From: Planotetraspora phitsanulokensis
GTDB taxonomy: Bacteria; Actinomycetota; Actinomycetes; Streptosporangiales; Streptosporangiaceae
Direction of reading: 5' to 3'
NCBI RefSeq assembly: GCF_016863295.1
Contig: NZ_BOOP01000001.1
Coordinates: 186,001 to 250,000 of the forward strand
Length of the DNA: 64,000 nt
This document shows positions 33,521 to 41,970 of this stretch, in pieces; the stretch's first letter is position 1, and every line of letters begins with the position of its first letter. The translations under genes were made by a program, and so were the position numbers. Under the pieces are notes generated by a model. It saw only the letters and a list, made by a program, of their open reading frames with translations, searched no databases and was not told the DNA's origin.

Positions 33521-34534
33521 ATGGAAACAGCGCCGGCGGCGCTAGGCTGCTGTGTCGTGCAGGAGACGCGTCTCGACACTGCTCGGATCCGGGCGGCTCG
33601 CCGGGTGATCGACCCGATTTTTCTCGACACTCCGCTGTACCGCTGTGAGGCGCTGGAGCCCGACCTCGGGTGCACGGTGAGCATCAAGCTTGAAACCGCG
33701 AACCCGGTCCGCAGCTTCAAGGCTCGCGGCACCGAGGTGGTCGCGAGCCTGCTCGCCGACAAGGGCTCGCCCGCCGTGGTGTGCGCCAGCGCGGGCAACC
33801 TCGGCCAAGCCCTCGCGTGGTCCGGTCGCGGCCGGGGGCTCGACGTCACCGTCGTGGCGTCCCGCTTTGCGCCTGCGGCCAAGCTCGATCGCATCCGCGG
33901 ATTGGACGCCAGATTGGAACTGGTGGACGGCGACTTCGACATGGCTCGCGAGCGGGCGGCGGCCGTCGCGCTGTACAACGGCATCCGGCTGGTCGAAGAC
34001 AGCCTGGACATCGAGACCTGCGAGGGTGCGGCGACCATCGGCCTGGAACTGGTGGACACCGTGCCGTCGTTCGACGCAGTCCTGATCGCTCTCGGCGGCG
34101 GGGCGCTGGCCACCGGCGTGGGTCATGTGGTGAAGGCCTGCGCGCCCGAAGTCGAGGTGATCTGCGTCCAGCCGCTGGGCGCACCGGCGATGACACACTC
34201 GTGGCGCCAACGGCGCGTCGTCACGACCGACTCGACCGACACCATCGCCGACGGAGTCGCCGGCCGGCGTCCCATCCCGGCCGTCCTGGACGACCTCCTC
34301 CTGGTCGCCGACGACGCCGTCCTGGTCCAGGAGGCGTCGATCATCGCCGGCATGCGGATGCTCCTCGACCACGCGGGCCTCGTCGTCGAACCGTCGGCCG
34401 CGCTCGGCATCGCGGCGATCCTCGAAGACCGTGACCGCTTCGCCGGCCGACACGTAGCCACCATCGTGTGCGGCAGCAACGTCGACATGGACGCCTATCA
34501 CCGCTGGGTCGGTGCGGCTCCCATCCACAGGTGA
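33521..34534 (+). CDS. Threonine/serine-dehydratase-like PLP enzyme, divergent member
   Basis: A fold-type II PLP enzyme of about 337 residues. K67 in RSFKARGTEV is the cofactor lysine. CASAGNLGQALAW replaces the usual SGGNHG-type loop (Ser-Ala-Gly-Asn-Leu). ALGGGALATGVG binds the phosphate, and a late VEPSAALGIAAIL and VCGSNVD close the fold. The Gly-Asn-His to Gly-Asn-Leu change suggests a substrate other than threonine. The start is uncertain (ATG 33521 or GTG 33557; neither has a clear ribosome site). It is divergent from the padR operon. Confidence 0.7.
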   Translation: METAPAALGCCVVQETRLDTARIRAARRVIDPIFLDTPLYRCEALEPDLGCTVSIKLETANPVRSFKARGTEVVASLLADKGSPAVVCASAGNLGQALAWSGRGRGLDVTVVASRFAPAAKLDRIRGLDARLELVDGDFDMARERAAAVALYNGIRLVEDSLDIETCEGAATIGLELVDTVPSFDAVLIALGGGALATGVGHVVKACAPEVEVICVQPLGAPAMTHSWRQRRVVTTDSTDTIADGVAGRRPIPAVLDDLLLVADDAVLVQEASIIAGMRMLLDHAGLVVEPSAALGIAAILEDRDRFAGRHVATIVCGSNVDMDAYHRWVGAAPIHR

Positions 34535-34893
34535 TCCCGGAACGGCTCGGGCCGTATCGAAAGTGGATGGAAAGTCGGGAGGACGGGTTCCATGCGCTCC
34601 GACTGCTTACCGATGGTGTCGATGTGTGGAGCCTCGCGGAGTTCACGGGCCGCACGGCTCAGGAGATCACACGTCGTAGTGGAGCTTGAGCTCGCACCTG
34701 CCACTTCGCCACATGCGCCGATGACGCCGAGTAGCGCCCTGACCAGGCAATACGGCTCTCAACGTCTCCCGTCGACTTCCGACGTTTACGGCCTCAAACG
34801 GAACTGAAACGGAACTGTCGGCGTCGACATTCGGGCTTCCTCAGGCCGAGCGCCCTTCGATGAAGTCGCCGACGGTAACAGCAGCAAGCCTTA
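34535..34893. other. Non-coding stretch left of the composite element
   Basis: About 360 bp with no convincing gene. A short frame ending at 34689 reads G-P-Y-R-K-W-M-E-S-R-E-D-G-F-H-A-L-R but has no recognisable family and a poor start. CGGAACTG is repeated near 34798. The stretch ends in the TTA that marks the left junction of the element at 34894. Confidence 0.4.
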
Positions 34894-35044
34894 GAGCCTG
34901 CTGACAAAGGATCTGGACGCTGAAGCCGGGACAGGGATGCCCTGGTCGAGCCCCTCTTCGAGCGATACGCCTGCGGACAGAGCGGGCTCCTGATAGCTGA
35001 GGTGTTCTTTACGCAACTCGGCAACCAGGAGCCCGCTACCGGTC

Positions 35045-35248
35045 TTGCCCAGTCCCGACCGGCGCGGCACGGTTCTGGAACTCCTGGCCGCCCGGCCCTG
35101 GCGTGCCTGGAGAGGGACCGAGTTGGCCGCCACCCTCAGAATCGAGAACATCAACTGCTTTCGCGCCCAACTGTCCCAATGGTCCCACCAGGGCTCCATC
35201 AACAAGATCGGGCCAGCCCTCTACGGTCCCATGCCCACGAGCACTTAA
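35045..35248 (+). CDS. Small winged-helix-like protein or fragment
   Basis: A 67-codon frame. After a variable start, V-L-E-L-L-A-A-R-P-W-R-A-W-R-G-T-E-L-A follows, then L-R-I-E-N-I-N-C-F-R-A-Q-L-S-Q-W-S and G-S-I-N-K-I-G-P-A-L-Y. The pattern (helix, R-G-x-E-L-A helix, Q-L-S-Q-W recognition-like helix, short wing) resembles stand-alone winged-helix domains seen in actinomycetes. It may be the C-terminal scrap of a larger protein. It is the only other coding-like content of the element. Confidence 0.35.
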   Translation: MPSPDRRGTVLELLAARPWRAWRGTELAATLRIENINCFRAQLSQWSHQGSINKIGPALYGPMPTST

Positions 35249-35361
35249 GCTTTCGTCAGCCGGCTCGGAGTCCTGGAGCTACGGCTAACCACCGCTCAGC
35301 TGATCAGTGGGTACGTCGGTGAGGTGCCAGGACCTATATACGGGTGATGCCGGGAGAGCCG

Positions 35362-35889
35362 CTACACTCCCGTGGCCCCATCGATGCGCTCCCGGATCAG
35401 GTCGGCGTGCCCGGTGTGCTGCGCGTACTCCTCCAGGAGGTGGATGTAGATCCAGCGGAGGCTGACCTTGCCGGTCGGCGCCCGGGGGTCGTCGGCCAGC
35501 TCCTCGAGGTCGATGTCCGCAACCGCGGCGTCGCAGGCAGCCGTCTCCGCGAGGAAGGCGGCGTAGTCCGCCTCGGCGTCGGCGTCGGCCACCAGGTCGA
35601 AGTCGCCGTCTTCGTACTCCTTCGTGATGTGCAGCTCGGGCAAGTTTTCGTGCAGGAACTTCTCCCGGAACCACCAGCGCTCGACTTCCGTCATGTGTCG
35701 CAGGAGGCCGAGCAGCGTCAGGTTGGACGGCTCCACGGAGGCGGTCTTCAGTTGCTCGGAGGTGAGGCCGGCGCATTTGCGCAGCAGGAACACCCGGCGG
35801 AGCTTCAACCAGTTATCCAGCATCTCGCGTTCGCCACAGGCCATGTCCGTCCGAGGTCCCCGCTCTACGTCAGGTGCTGTCCACGTCAT
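35362..35889 (-). CDS. DinB/DUF664 family protein (element cargo)
   Basis: A 175-residue four-helix-bundle protein. LLRHMTEVERWWF places His65; EEYAQHTGHADLIRERIDG places His158 and His161, together the metal triad of DinB-like folds. These are small-thiol-dependent or metal-binding proteins often induced by DNA damage or stress; the actual reaction is unknown. An upstream AT-rich stretch contains the likely promoter. It is enclosed by the inverted repeats at 34894 and 36033 and so looks like the passenger gene of the element. Confidence 0.8.
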   Translation of the reverse strand: MTWTAPDVERGPRTDMACGEREMLDNWLKLRRVFLLRKCAGLTSEQLKTASVEPSNLTLLGLLRHMTEVERWWFREKFLHENLPELHITKEYEDGDFDLVADADAEADYAAFLAETAACDAAVADIDLEELADDPRAPTGKVSLRWIYIHLLEEYAQHTGHADLIRERIDGATGV

Positions 35890-36036
35890 GTCACCATCAT
35901 GACGACCTGCGCAACCGATTTTGCGGGGTACGCGCGTATCTTGCCCGCCGCCGGGTGTATCGCTCGAAGATGGGGCTCGACCAGGGCATCCCTGTCTCGG
36001 GCCTCAGCGACCAAATCCTTTGTCAGCAGGCTCTTA

Positions 36037-36963
36037 GAGCGTGTTTGAGATGGGTGGCGGGTTTCAGCCGATGGTGTAGCGGGGCTGTCGGCGGGCGGGT
36101 TCGCCTCGGGTGATGCGACGGGTCATGCCAGCGATGGCGGCCCAACGGATAATGGCTTCGGAGACCTGGGGGTGGCGTTCGTAGTCGCGGGCTAGGCGTC
36201 GGCAGGCGGTGAGCCAGGCCAACGTCCGCTCGACAACCCACCTGCGGGCGATGACGTTGAATCCCCGCTGGTCGGCAGGCTTGCGGACGACCTCGATCGT
36301 GGTGCGCAGGGTCTCTTTCGCCCAGTCCACCAGACGGCCGGCGAAGCCCTGATCGGCGAACACGTACCGGATCGGCGTGGTCAGATACGCCCCCAGCAGG
36401 GCTGACTTGGCGCCATCGCGGTCTTGCCAACTGGCGGCCATCACCGCAACGGTGACCAGCAGTCCGGTGGTGTCGGTCACGATGAACCGTTTCCTGCCGT
36501 TGATCTTCTTTCCGGCGTCGTAGCCGCGGCTGTCTCGCCCGACGGTGTCGGCGCCTTTGACGCTCTGGGAGTCGATGATTCCCGCCGAGGGCTCGCCTTC
36601 GCGGCCCGCCTGCTGACGGGCCTTGATCCGTAGCTCGGCCAGCAATCTGGTGGTGACGCCTGCCTGTTCCCACTGGTTGAAGTACCAGTACACCGTCTGC
36701 CACGGCGGCAGGTCAGTAGGCAGATATCGCCACGGGCAACCGGACCGCACCACGTACAAGATGGCGTTGACGACCTCCCGGCGCGGATGCTTTTCCGGCC
36801 GGCCGCCGGAGTTCGGATCCGGCAGCAAGGGCTCGATTAACTCCCACTGCGCGTCGGTCAGGTCTGAGGGGTAACGACCAGGGGGCACTCGACCACCCTG
36901 GCGACAAATCGGACAGCCGTCACACCGCCACGCCGGAGATCAACGATCTTCTCAAACACGCTC
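36037..36963 (-). mobile_element. IS5-family insertion sequence (927 bp)
   Basis: Terminal inverted repeats GAGCGTGTTTGAGA (36037-36050) and its complement (36950-36963) are perfect over 14 bp. A TTA duplication flanks the element (36034-36036 and 36964-36966), as in the IS427/IS1031 groups that use TNA targets. It contains one intact transposase gene and no passenger. Its left TTA is also the right TTA of the adjoining unit, so the two abut. Confidence 0.9.
36064..36888 (-). CDS. IS5-family DDE transposase
   Basis: A 274-residue transposase. The N-terminal part LTDAQWELIEPLLP and NAILYVVRSGCPWRYLP are the IS5-type start. The catalytic residues are D106 (IIDSQSVKG), D179 (FADQGFAG) and E220 in RRWVVERTLAWL (the Y-(2)-R-(3)-E-(6)-K region). 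The gene is intact and in one frame, so the element may still be active. Confidence 0.92.
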   Translation of the reverse strand: MPPGRYPSDLTDAQWELIEPLLPDPNSGGRPEKHPRREVVNAILYVVRSGCPWRYLPTDLPPWQTVYWYFNQWEQAGVTTRLLAELRIKARQQAGREGEPSAGIIDSQSVKGADTVGRDSRGYDAGKKINGRKRFIVTDTTGLLVTVAVMAASWQDRDGAKSALLGAYLTTPIRYVFADQGFAGRLVDWAKETLRTTIEVVRKPADQRGFNVIARRWVVERTLAWLTACRRLARDYERHPQVSEAIIRWAAIAGMTRRITRGEPARRQPRYTIG

Positions 36964-37031
36964 TTAGAAGCCCCCTGAGTTCCAGGAGCACATGATCGAC
37001 GACGGTATACGTGACGCGCACCGACCAGTGC

Positions 37032-38411
37032 TCAATCGCCGGATGGTCGCACGGGCAGGGGTAGACGGAGGACGAAGCGTGCGCCTCTGTCGCTGTCCTG
37101 GATCGTCAGTGTGCCACCGTGGCTTTCGGCGATCTGCCGTGCGAGGGGGAGGCCGAGGCCGGCTCCGCCGGCATCCCTGCTGCGGGCGGTGTCGAGCCGG
37201 GTGAACCGCTGAAATACCGTTTCTCGCTGATTCGTGGCGATTCCGGCGCCGTCGTCGATTACTTGGAGTTCCGCGACCTTCCCCTGGAGCGGCGGGTCGC
37301 TGTCCGCGTACCGTACGGAGACGGTGATCGTAGAGGAGGCGTGCCGCTGGGCGTTGTCGATCAGGCTGCCGACCAACTGGCGCAGCCGCGGCCGGTCACC
37401 TCTAACGATCACTCCCGGCTCCAGATCGCGGGCCATTTTCCTGCTCATCTGGTGATTGTTCAGCTCCGTGGTGACGAGTTCGGCCAAGTCCAAGATTTCC
37501 CGCTCGAGGGGTACGCCCGCGTCCAGTCGAGTGAGCGTCAGCAGGTTGGCGGCGATCGACTGGAGACGCTCGACGCTCGGAAGTACGGCGTTACACAGTG
37601 TGCTGAGGGCGACCTCTTCAGGTGCAAGGAGGGCGTCCTCGATCTGGGCGCGGATGGCGGTGATCGGGGTGCGCAACTCGTGGGAGGCGTCCGAGCAGAA
37701 CCGCCGTTGCTGTTCCAGCACGTCCTCCAACCGGTCGAGGGTTTGATTGACGCTCCGGGCCAGCCGATAAATCTCGTCCTTGGGTACGGGGACCGGGACC
37801 CGGCGGCCCATGTTGGTGCTGCGGATGTGATCAAGCTGAGCCCGGATGGCATCCACGGGTCTGAGCGACCTTGTGACGGTGCGCCGCGCTCCGTAAGCCG
37901 CTGCGATCATGAAGAAGATCGTTCCCGCTACCAGGAGGGCCGTCACAACCGGATAGGCATAGAGCGGCAGAGTCGGCGCCGCACTGTAGATCGTCCAATC
38001 ACCGTTGCGGTACACCTGCTGCGCGACGATGACGTGGCAGCCGCCGGATGGAAAGACGGAGTGGCAGACGACGGCGCTTGCCGCCTGGTGAGGGCTTTTC
38101 GGAAAGAAGTGCGCCATGACGGGCTGGTGTTGCATGTCCCGGGTCGCAGCGACCACCTTTCCGTGAGGATCAACCACCTGAACCGGACGGATCAGCTTGT
38201 TTGAGATTGGTGGCAGCGGATTGACCAACTCTCCACGATCGACGTAGTAGCCGACCACATCACCCACCGCGCTCACCTCATTGGTGAGATTCTGGGTGGC
38301 CACCTTGTTGATCACAAACAACAGGATGATGGAAAACAGAATGCAAAGCGCACCTACCGCCGTAGTGGTGAACAGCGCCAGGCGGGCTCTAAGCGAGCGC
38401 TCCTTCAGCAT
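37032..38411 (-). CDS. Sensor histidine kinase (orphan, tandem copy A)
   Basis: A 459-residue inner-membrane kinase. Helix 1 at about 10-36, an extracytoplasmic sensor at 37-150, helix 2 at about 152-176, HAMP at 177-232, DHp with H244 in SDASHELRTP, then HATPase with N-box LIDNAQRH, G1 DDGAG and G2 GGAGLGLPLA. The sensor has two cysteines, C116 and C125. No response-regulator gene is next to it. The second kinase lies 148 bp upstream on the same strand. Confidence 0.88.
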   Translation of the reverse strand: MLKERSLRARLALFTTTAVGALCILFSIILLFVINKVATQNLTNEVSAVGDVVGYYVDRGELVNPLPPISNKLIRPVQVVDPHGKVVAATRDMQHQPVMAHFFPKSPHQAASAVVCHSVFPSGGCHVIVAQQVYRNGDWTIYSAAPTLPLYAYPVVTALLVAGTIFFMIAAAYGARRTVTRSLRPVDAIRAQLDHIRSTNMGRRVPVPVPKDEIYRLARSVNQTLDRLEDVLEQQRRFCSDASHELRTPITAIRAQIEDALLAPEEVALSTLCNAVLPSVERLQSIAANLLTLTRLDAGVPLEREILDLAELVTTELNNHQMSRKMARDLEPGVIVRGDRPRLRQLVGSLIDNAQRHASSTITVSVRYADSDPPLQGKVAELQVIDDGAGIATNQRETVFQRFTRLDTARSRDAGGAGLGLPLARQIAESHGGTLTIQDSDRGARFVLRLPLPVRPSGD

Positions 38412-38559
38412 CGTGTCGCCTCATTTCGTGTGTTTGGACTGGTCGGCGAAGAAGGAGCACATCGGCCGTCCGTGTGGTGACGTCTCGCGCTCCCAAGTCC
38501 AGGGGCCTCTTTCTCGAACACCGCCCCGCGATGTATGGCAACGGCGAACAGGCAGATGA

Positions 38560-39972
38560 TCATGTGCTGTCGAGGCCAAGGAGCTCGGTTCCATCTCCGG
38601 AGTCTGGAAGTCGGGGGTGCTTCGTCTCCAGAGCCGGCAGGCGAAGGACGAAGCGTGCACCTCGTGGCGAGTCTTCAACGTCTAACGTCCCTCGGTGGGC
38701 GGCGACGATCTCTCGCGAGATGGCAAGGCCCAGTCCGGTTCCGTTTGGATCTTTCTGGCGTCCGTCATCCAGGCGGACGAAGGGTTTGAAGATTCGTTCG
38801 CGGTTGCAAGGCGCGATTCCATCGCCATCGTCGGTCACCGACACGACGACGTGGCCGTCTACGCGTGTCGCGCTGACCTCGACCCGAGTGTCGGCGTGAC
38901 GTTGTGCATTGACCACCAGGTTGTTCAGTACGGCGCTCAGTTGCGACCCGCTCCCCAAGACCTTCAGGTCATCCTCAATGCGGGTGAACACCGGTACGTC
39001 ACGGCACGTAGTGATCAGTTTGTCGCGTATCAGCGCACAGACGTCGACGGGTTCAGGCGCAGCAGCTGTTCGGACCCTGGCGAACATCAACATGTCGTCG
39101 ATCACTGTGCGTAATCTCTCGGTCGTCGACAGACTCCTGGTGATCGCCGCGCGCGGATCGACCTCGTCTGGATACAGCAGTGCCTCGTCGAGCTCAGCTT
39201 GCAGGGCGGTCAAGGGCGTTCGGAGTTCGTGGGAAACGAGCGAGGCGAAGTGCCGCTGATGCTCTACAGCCGCTTCCAGGCGGGCCAGCGTGTGATTGAA
39301 GGTGCGGGCCAGTTGTCCGATTTCGTCGTCTTGAGGCGGCTCGGGCACCCGCAGCTGCAGGTCCCTTACGGTGATCTCGGATACTTGGGCACGGATGTCC
39401 GCCACCGGGCGGAGTGTCTTGCCCACCACGACCCAGATGATCCACGTTGTCAGGATGATCGCTAACACGACCATAGTCAGAATGAGGAGCCCCAGCCGGG
39501 CGTGGGCCAGGATGAATGGCTCTAGCATTCCTGCGTAGACGACATGGGGATCGCCTCGCCAGAGCAGTAAGGCCTCCTGCGGTGAGACTCGGATCGCTGT
39601 CACCAGGATGCAGTGGCCGTGCAAGCATCGCTCGAGATGAAGAGCATGGTTGCTGTACATGGGACGGGCCTCGCTTAACGGTGACCACCCCAACGCCGCC
39701 GGAGAGGCCGCCTCAACGCGTCCGTGGGAGTCCACGAGCTGGAGGAGCGGGACGTTCACCGTCGAACGCGGCGCCGGCACGTGGCCAGGCTTCATTCGGG
39801 CGATCCAATCGCTCGCCGCGCGTGTCGTGAGCACCCACATCGGGCTTTCGATCGTCTTACTGATAGCGATGTCGAGGGCGACCCCGATCGCACTGAAGAC
39901 GAGCAACGCGAAGAGCGCGGCCGCAGCCGTGAACCGTACGCGGATTGAGGAAAGTCGTTGATGAAGTCCCAT
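38560..39972 (-). CDS. Sensor histidine kinase (orphan, tandem copy B)
   Basis: A 470-residue paralogue of the downstream kinase with the same layout: helix 1 about 14-36, sensor about 40-155, helix 2 about 157-182, HAMP, DHp with H248 in SLVSHELRTP, and HATPase with LVVNAQRH, DDGDGI and GTGLGLAIS. Its sensor also has a cysteine pair, C116 and C121, and C116 falls at the same distance from the start as in copy A. The start ATG is taken at 39972; the frame extends to 40083. No response regulator is nearby. Confidence 0.87.
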   Translation of the reverse strand: MGLHQRLSSIRVRFTAAAALFALLVFSAIGVALDIAISKTIESPMWVLTTRAASDWIARMKPGHVPAPRSTVNVPLLQLVDSHGRVEAASPAALGWSPLSEARPMYSNHALHLERCLHGHCILVTAIRVSPQEALLLWRGDPHVVYAGMLEPFILAHARLGLLILTMVVLAIILTTWIIWVVVGKTLRPVADIRAQVSEITVRDLQLRVPEPPQDDEIGQLARTFNHTLARLEAAVEHQRHFASLVSHELRTPLTALQAELDEALLYPDEVDPRAAITRSLSTTERLRTVIDDMLMFARVRTAAAPEPVDVCALIRDKLITTCRDVPVFTRIEDDLKVLGSGSQLSAVLNNLVVNAQRHADTRVEVSATRVDGHVVVSVTDDGDGIAPCNRERIFKPFVRLDDGRQKDPNGTGLGLAISREIVAAHRGTLDVEDSPRGARFVLRLPALETKHPRLPDSGDGTELLGLDST

Positions 39973-40582
39973 TGATTCGTCCTCGAATCGTGGCCCCCGC
40001 TTCCGTGGCAACATCGCTACGCGACGTCCCCAGCGCCGGAGACACGTTCCGTACCTCTCGAAAGTCGTATGTGGGGCGGGCATCGATACATCAGGCGATC
40101 ACCCGTCATGCGGACCTCGCCGATGAACACACCTGAGTCGTCAGCGCATCTGTCGTGCGGAACGCCGGCACGCTGATCATTTCTCGATGAACCTGCGGGC
40201 TACCTGCGGAAGTACATCGTCTGTTGTCGCGCTGCAGCTGGTATGAGTATACGGACTACAGCTTTCTGTATACATTCCAGCTGGCATGTAAACGGAGAGC
40301 CTGCTACCGGGAAACCTGCTGCAGCCCAGAACCGGGACCGTCCCCCCACCTGGGCCGGGACCTATGCGCGGATCTGTCTGGCGGCCTGGATGGCGGCGGC
40401 CTTCGTCGGCATGGTCTTCACACGGATGCGACGAACAGCGGAGGTCTGAAGCCTCGGCGTCGACGCCGAGCCTCACCCCTGTCCACCCCGTCTAAGACGT
40501 ACAGAAAGTTCTCACAGAGTGTCGTCCGGATCGTCCCTCCAGGCAGTAGTGATCGGTGGAGTGATCCGAACGGAGGTCCTAG
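39973..40582. other. Non-coding stretch between the kinases and the sigma factor
   Basis: About 600 bp separating divergent genes, with no convincing coding frame. It is AT-richer than its surroundings and holds the dyad at 40235-40283. Directly before the sigma gene lies a GGAGG ribosome site. Confidence 0.5.
40235..40283. promoter_or_regulatory. Large imperfect dyad with two GTATAC cores
   Basis: CAGCTGGTATGAGTATAC (40235-40252) and the inverted GTATACATTCCAGCTG (40268-40283) pair at 15 of 16 positions after a 2 bp bulge, with a 15 bp spacer. It may be an operator for the kinase or sigma genes, or a relic of a small inverted-repeat element. Confidence 0.4.
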
Positions 40583-41077
40583 ATGGCGAATGATTTCGCC
40601 GAGTACGTCGCACATCGACACGACCGGTTGTGCCGGACGGCGTACCTGCTCACCCGGGACTGGGCGGTGGCAGAGGATCTCGTGCAGACCTCACTGGCCA
40701 AGGCCTGGGCAGTGTGGCGCAGGATCGAGGGAGATCCCGACCGGTACGTCTACCGGATCATCGTCAACACGCACACCTCCTGGTGGCGGAGGAGATGGCG
40801 GAGAGAGGTGCCCACAGACGAGGTCCCAGAACGATCCGAACATGATTTCTCCGGGACCGTAGTCGACCGCGACACCCTGTGGGCGGCTATCGGCTCCTTA
40901 TCGAAGCGGCAACGCACGGTGATCGTCCTGCACTATTTCGACGAGCTGACCATGCAACAAGTGGCCGACACTCTCGGATGCTCACTGGGAACCGTGAAGA
41001 CGCAACTCAGCAGGGGACTGGCACGGCTACGCGTGACTCCAGAAGTCCAGGATCTGCTACCGGAGGCGACGAGATGA
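40583..41077 (+). CDS. ECF sigma factor (SigE-like family)
   Basis: A 164-residue ECF sigma factor. Region 2 covers about 5-70: LCRTAYLLTRDWAVAEDLVQTSLAKAW is the -10-binding helix, and Trp-rich sequence follows. Region 4 covers about 100-155: LSKRQRTVIVLHYFDELTMQQVADTL and GCSLGTVKTQLSRGLARLR is the -35 helix-turn-helix. It has GGAGG 8-9 bp upstream. Its stop overlaps the start of the next gene (ATGA), a membrane protein that may be its anti-sigma partner. The target promoters are unknown. Confidence 0.9.
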   Translation: MANDFAEYVAHRHDRLCRTAYLLTRDWAVAEDLVQTSLAKAWAVWRRIEGDPDRYVYRIIVNTHTSWWRRRWRREVPTDEVPERSEHDFSGTVVDRDTLWAAIGSLSKRQRTVIVLHYFDELTMQQVADTLGCSLGTVKTQLSRGLARLRVTPEVQDLLPEATR

Positions 41078-41826
41078 GGCACGTCACCGAGAACGACCTG
41101 CGCACCGTCCTGGCCGAACGCGGCGCCGATGGCCCGGGCCGGCCTTTTCACGTGGCCGAGATCGTGAAACAGGGACGCAGGATGCGCCTGCGCAAGCGCG
41201 TCGCCGCCGGCGCGACACTGGCCGGGATAGCCGCGGTCATCACTGGCATGTTCGGTATCGCCCTGCCCCTAATCGACAGGGAGACCACAGCGTCCCAGCC
41301 CTCCCTACGCTTGCCCGCCAGTGTCCAGATGCCCGAAAGAATGGAAGGAGCTTTGGGCATCTTGTCGCTGATCCATTCAGAGGCTCACCCGTTCGTGGGA
41401 CAGAGGGTGAGGGTGACATTCCGGCCGACCAGCGACAACACCGGCAGGACCATTCGATGCGCCGACCCTAGGGACTGGGTGTTGGTAAGAACTGCGGACG
41501 GTGGGAGCGAGTTCGGCCGATGTGGTGCCCGGACCGGCGCCCAGGGCAGCGGTCTTGATACCCAACGATTTGAGACATCCTCGGGATGGGTGGGAGAAGC
41601 ACAAAACATCGACATCTGGGTGTTCCCCGCTGACGCGCCGGTCGCCGAAGGTCCTACAGGCCCGCAGTACGGGAACTGCAAGGTCCATGACCCGAAGCAG
41701 GGCACGTGCGACGGCAGGTTCACGGCAAAGACGATCACCACGAACCCGGAACGGCTCGCGGCTGTGGTCGGCCGCCAACCAGGCCTGTGGTCCGTGGGGA
41801 TCTACGACAAGGCGGAAGGTGACTAG
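41074..41826 (+). CDS. Membrane protein co-translated with ECF sigma (probable anti-sigma partner)
   Basis: A 250-residue bitopic protein. Residues 1-45 are cytoplasmic (MRHVTENDLRTVLAERG, then a basic RRMRLRKR). Residues about 46-66 are a membrane helix (LAGIAAVITGMFGIALPL). The rest is extracytoplasmic, with cysteines in IRCAD, GRCGARTG, YGNCKV and GTCDGRF. The small N-terminal domain is in the right place to bind the sigma factor, but no zinc anti-sigma motif (HxxxCxxC) is present. The 4 bp overlap indicates coupled expression. The anti-sigma role is inference. Confidence 0.65.
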   Translation: MRHVTENDLRTVLAERGADGPGRPFHVAEIVKQGRRMRLRKRVAAGATLAGIAAVITGMFGIALPLIDRETTASQPSLRLPASVQMPERMEGALGILSLIHSEAHPFVGQRVRVTFRPTSDNTGRTIRCADPRDWVLVRTADGGSEFGRCGARTGAQGSGLDTQRFETSSGWVGEAQNIDIWVFPADAPVAEGPTGPQYGNCKVHDPKQGTCDGRFTAKTITTNPERLAAVVGRQPGLWSVGIYDKAEGD

Positions 41827-41970
41827 CTACCGGAAGCCGGAGGATAACGACGGGCCGCGCACGACGGGATCATCTCTCGATCTCCTTGGTCTCGCAGAAC
41901 GTCGCCGGGGCAGGGGAGCCGGCGACCGTACGTCGCCGCAACGGGTCAGGTGTGGGCCTAGCACGACGCG

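Larger units (their letters stand above)
34894..36033. mobile_element. Transposon-like unit with 75-77 bp terminal inverted repeats and a TTA target duplication
   Basis: The left end 34894-34968 and the inverted right end 35957-36033 are about 90% identical (roughly 4 mismatches and 2 single-base gaps). Both begin GAGCCTGCTGACAAAGGAT. TTA flanks the unit on both sides (34891-34893 and 36034-36036). Inside are a small winged-helix-like frame and a DinB gene, but no transposase. A further 12 bp dyad (AGCGGGCTCCTG, 34981-34992 with 35026-35037) lies next to the left repeat. It looks like a non-autonomous element moved by an IS5-type transposase. Confidence 0.7.

Noticed and set aside
24160-34540. 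A biosynthetic gene cluster, given SnoaL-like proteins, hydrolases and a DrrAB-type exporter
   Set aside because: No polyketide synthase, NRPS, terpene or other scaffold enzyme is present; the genes have separate regulators and directions.
34468-34689. Short frame overlapping the dehydratase end
   Set aside because: No start signal, no recognisable family, and it mostly overlaps a real gene in another frame.
34891-35205. Minus-strand 104-codon frame through the left inverted repeat
   Set aside because: It reads through the non-coding repeat and is not preserved in the other repeat copy.
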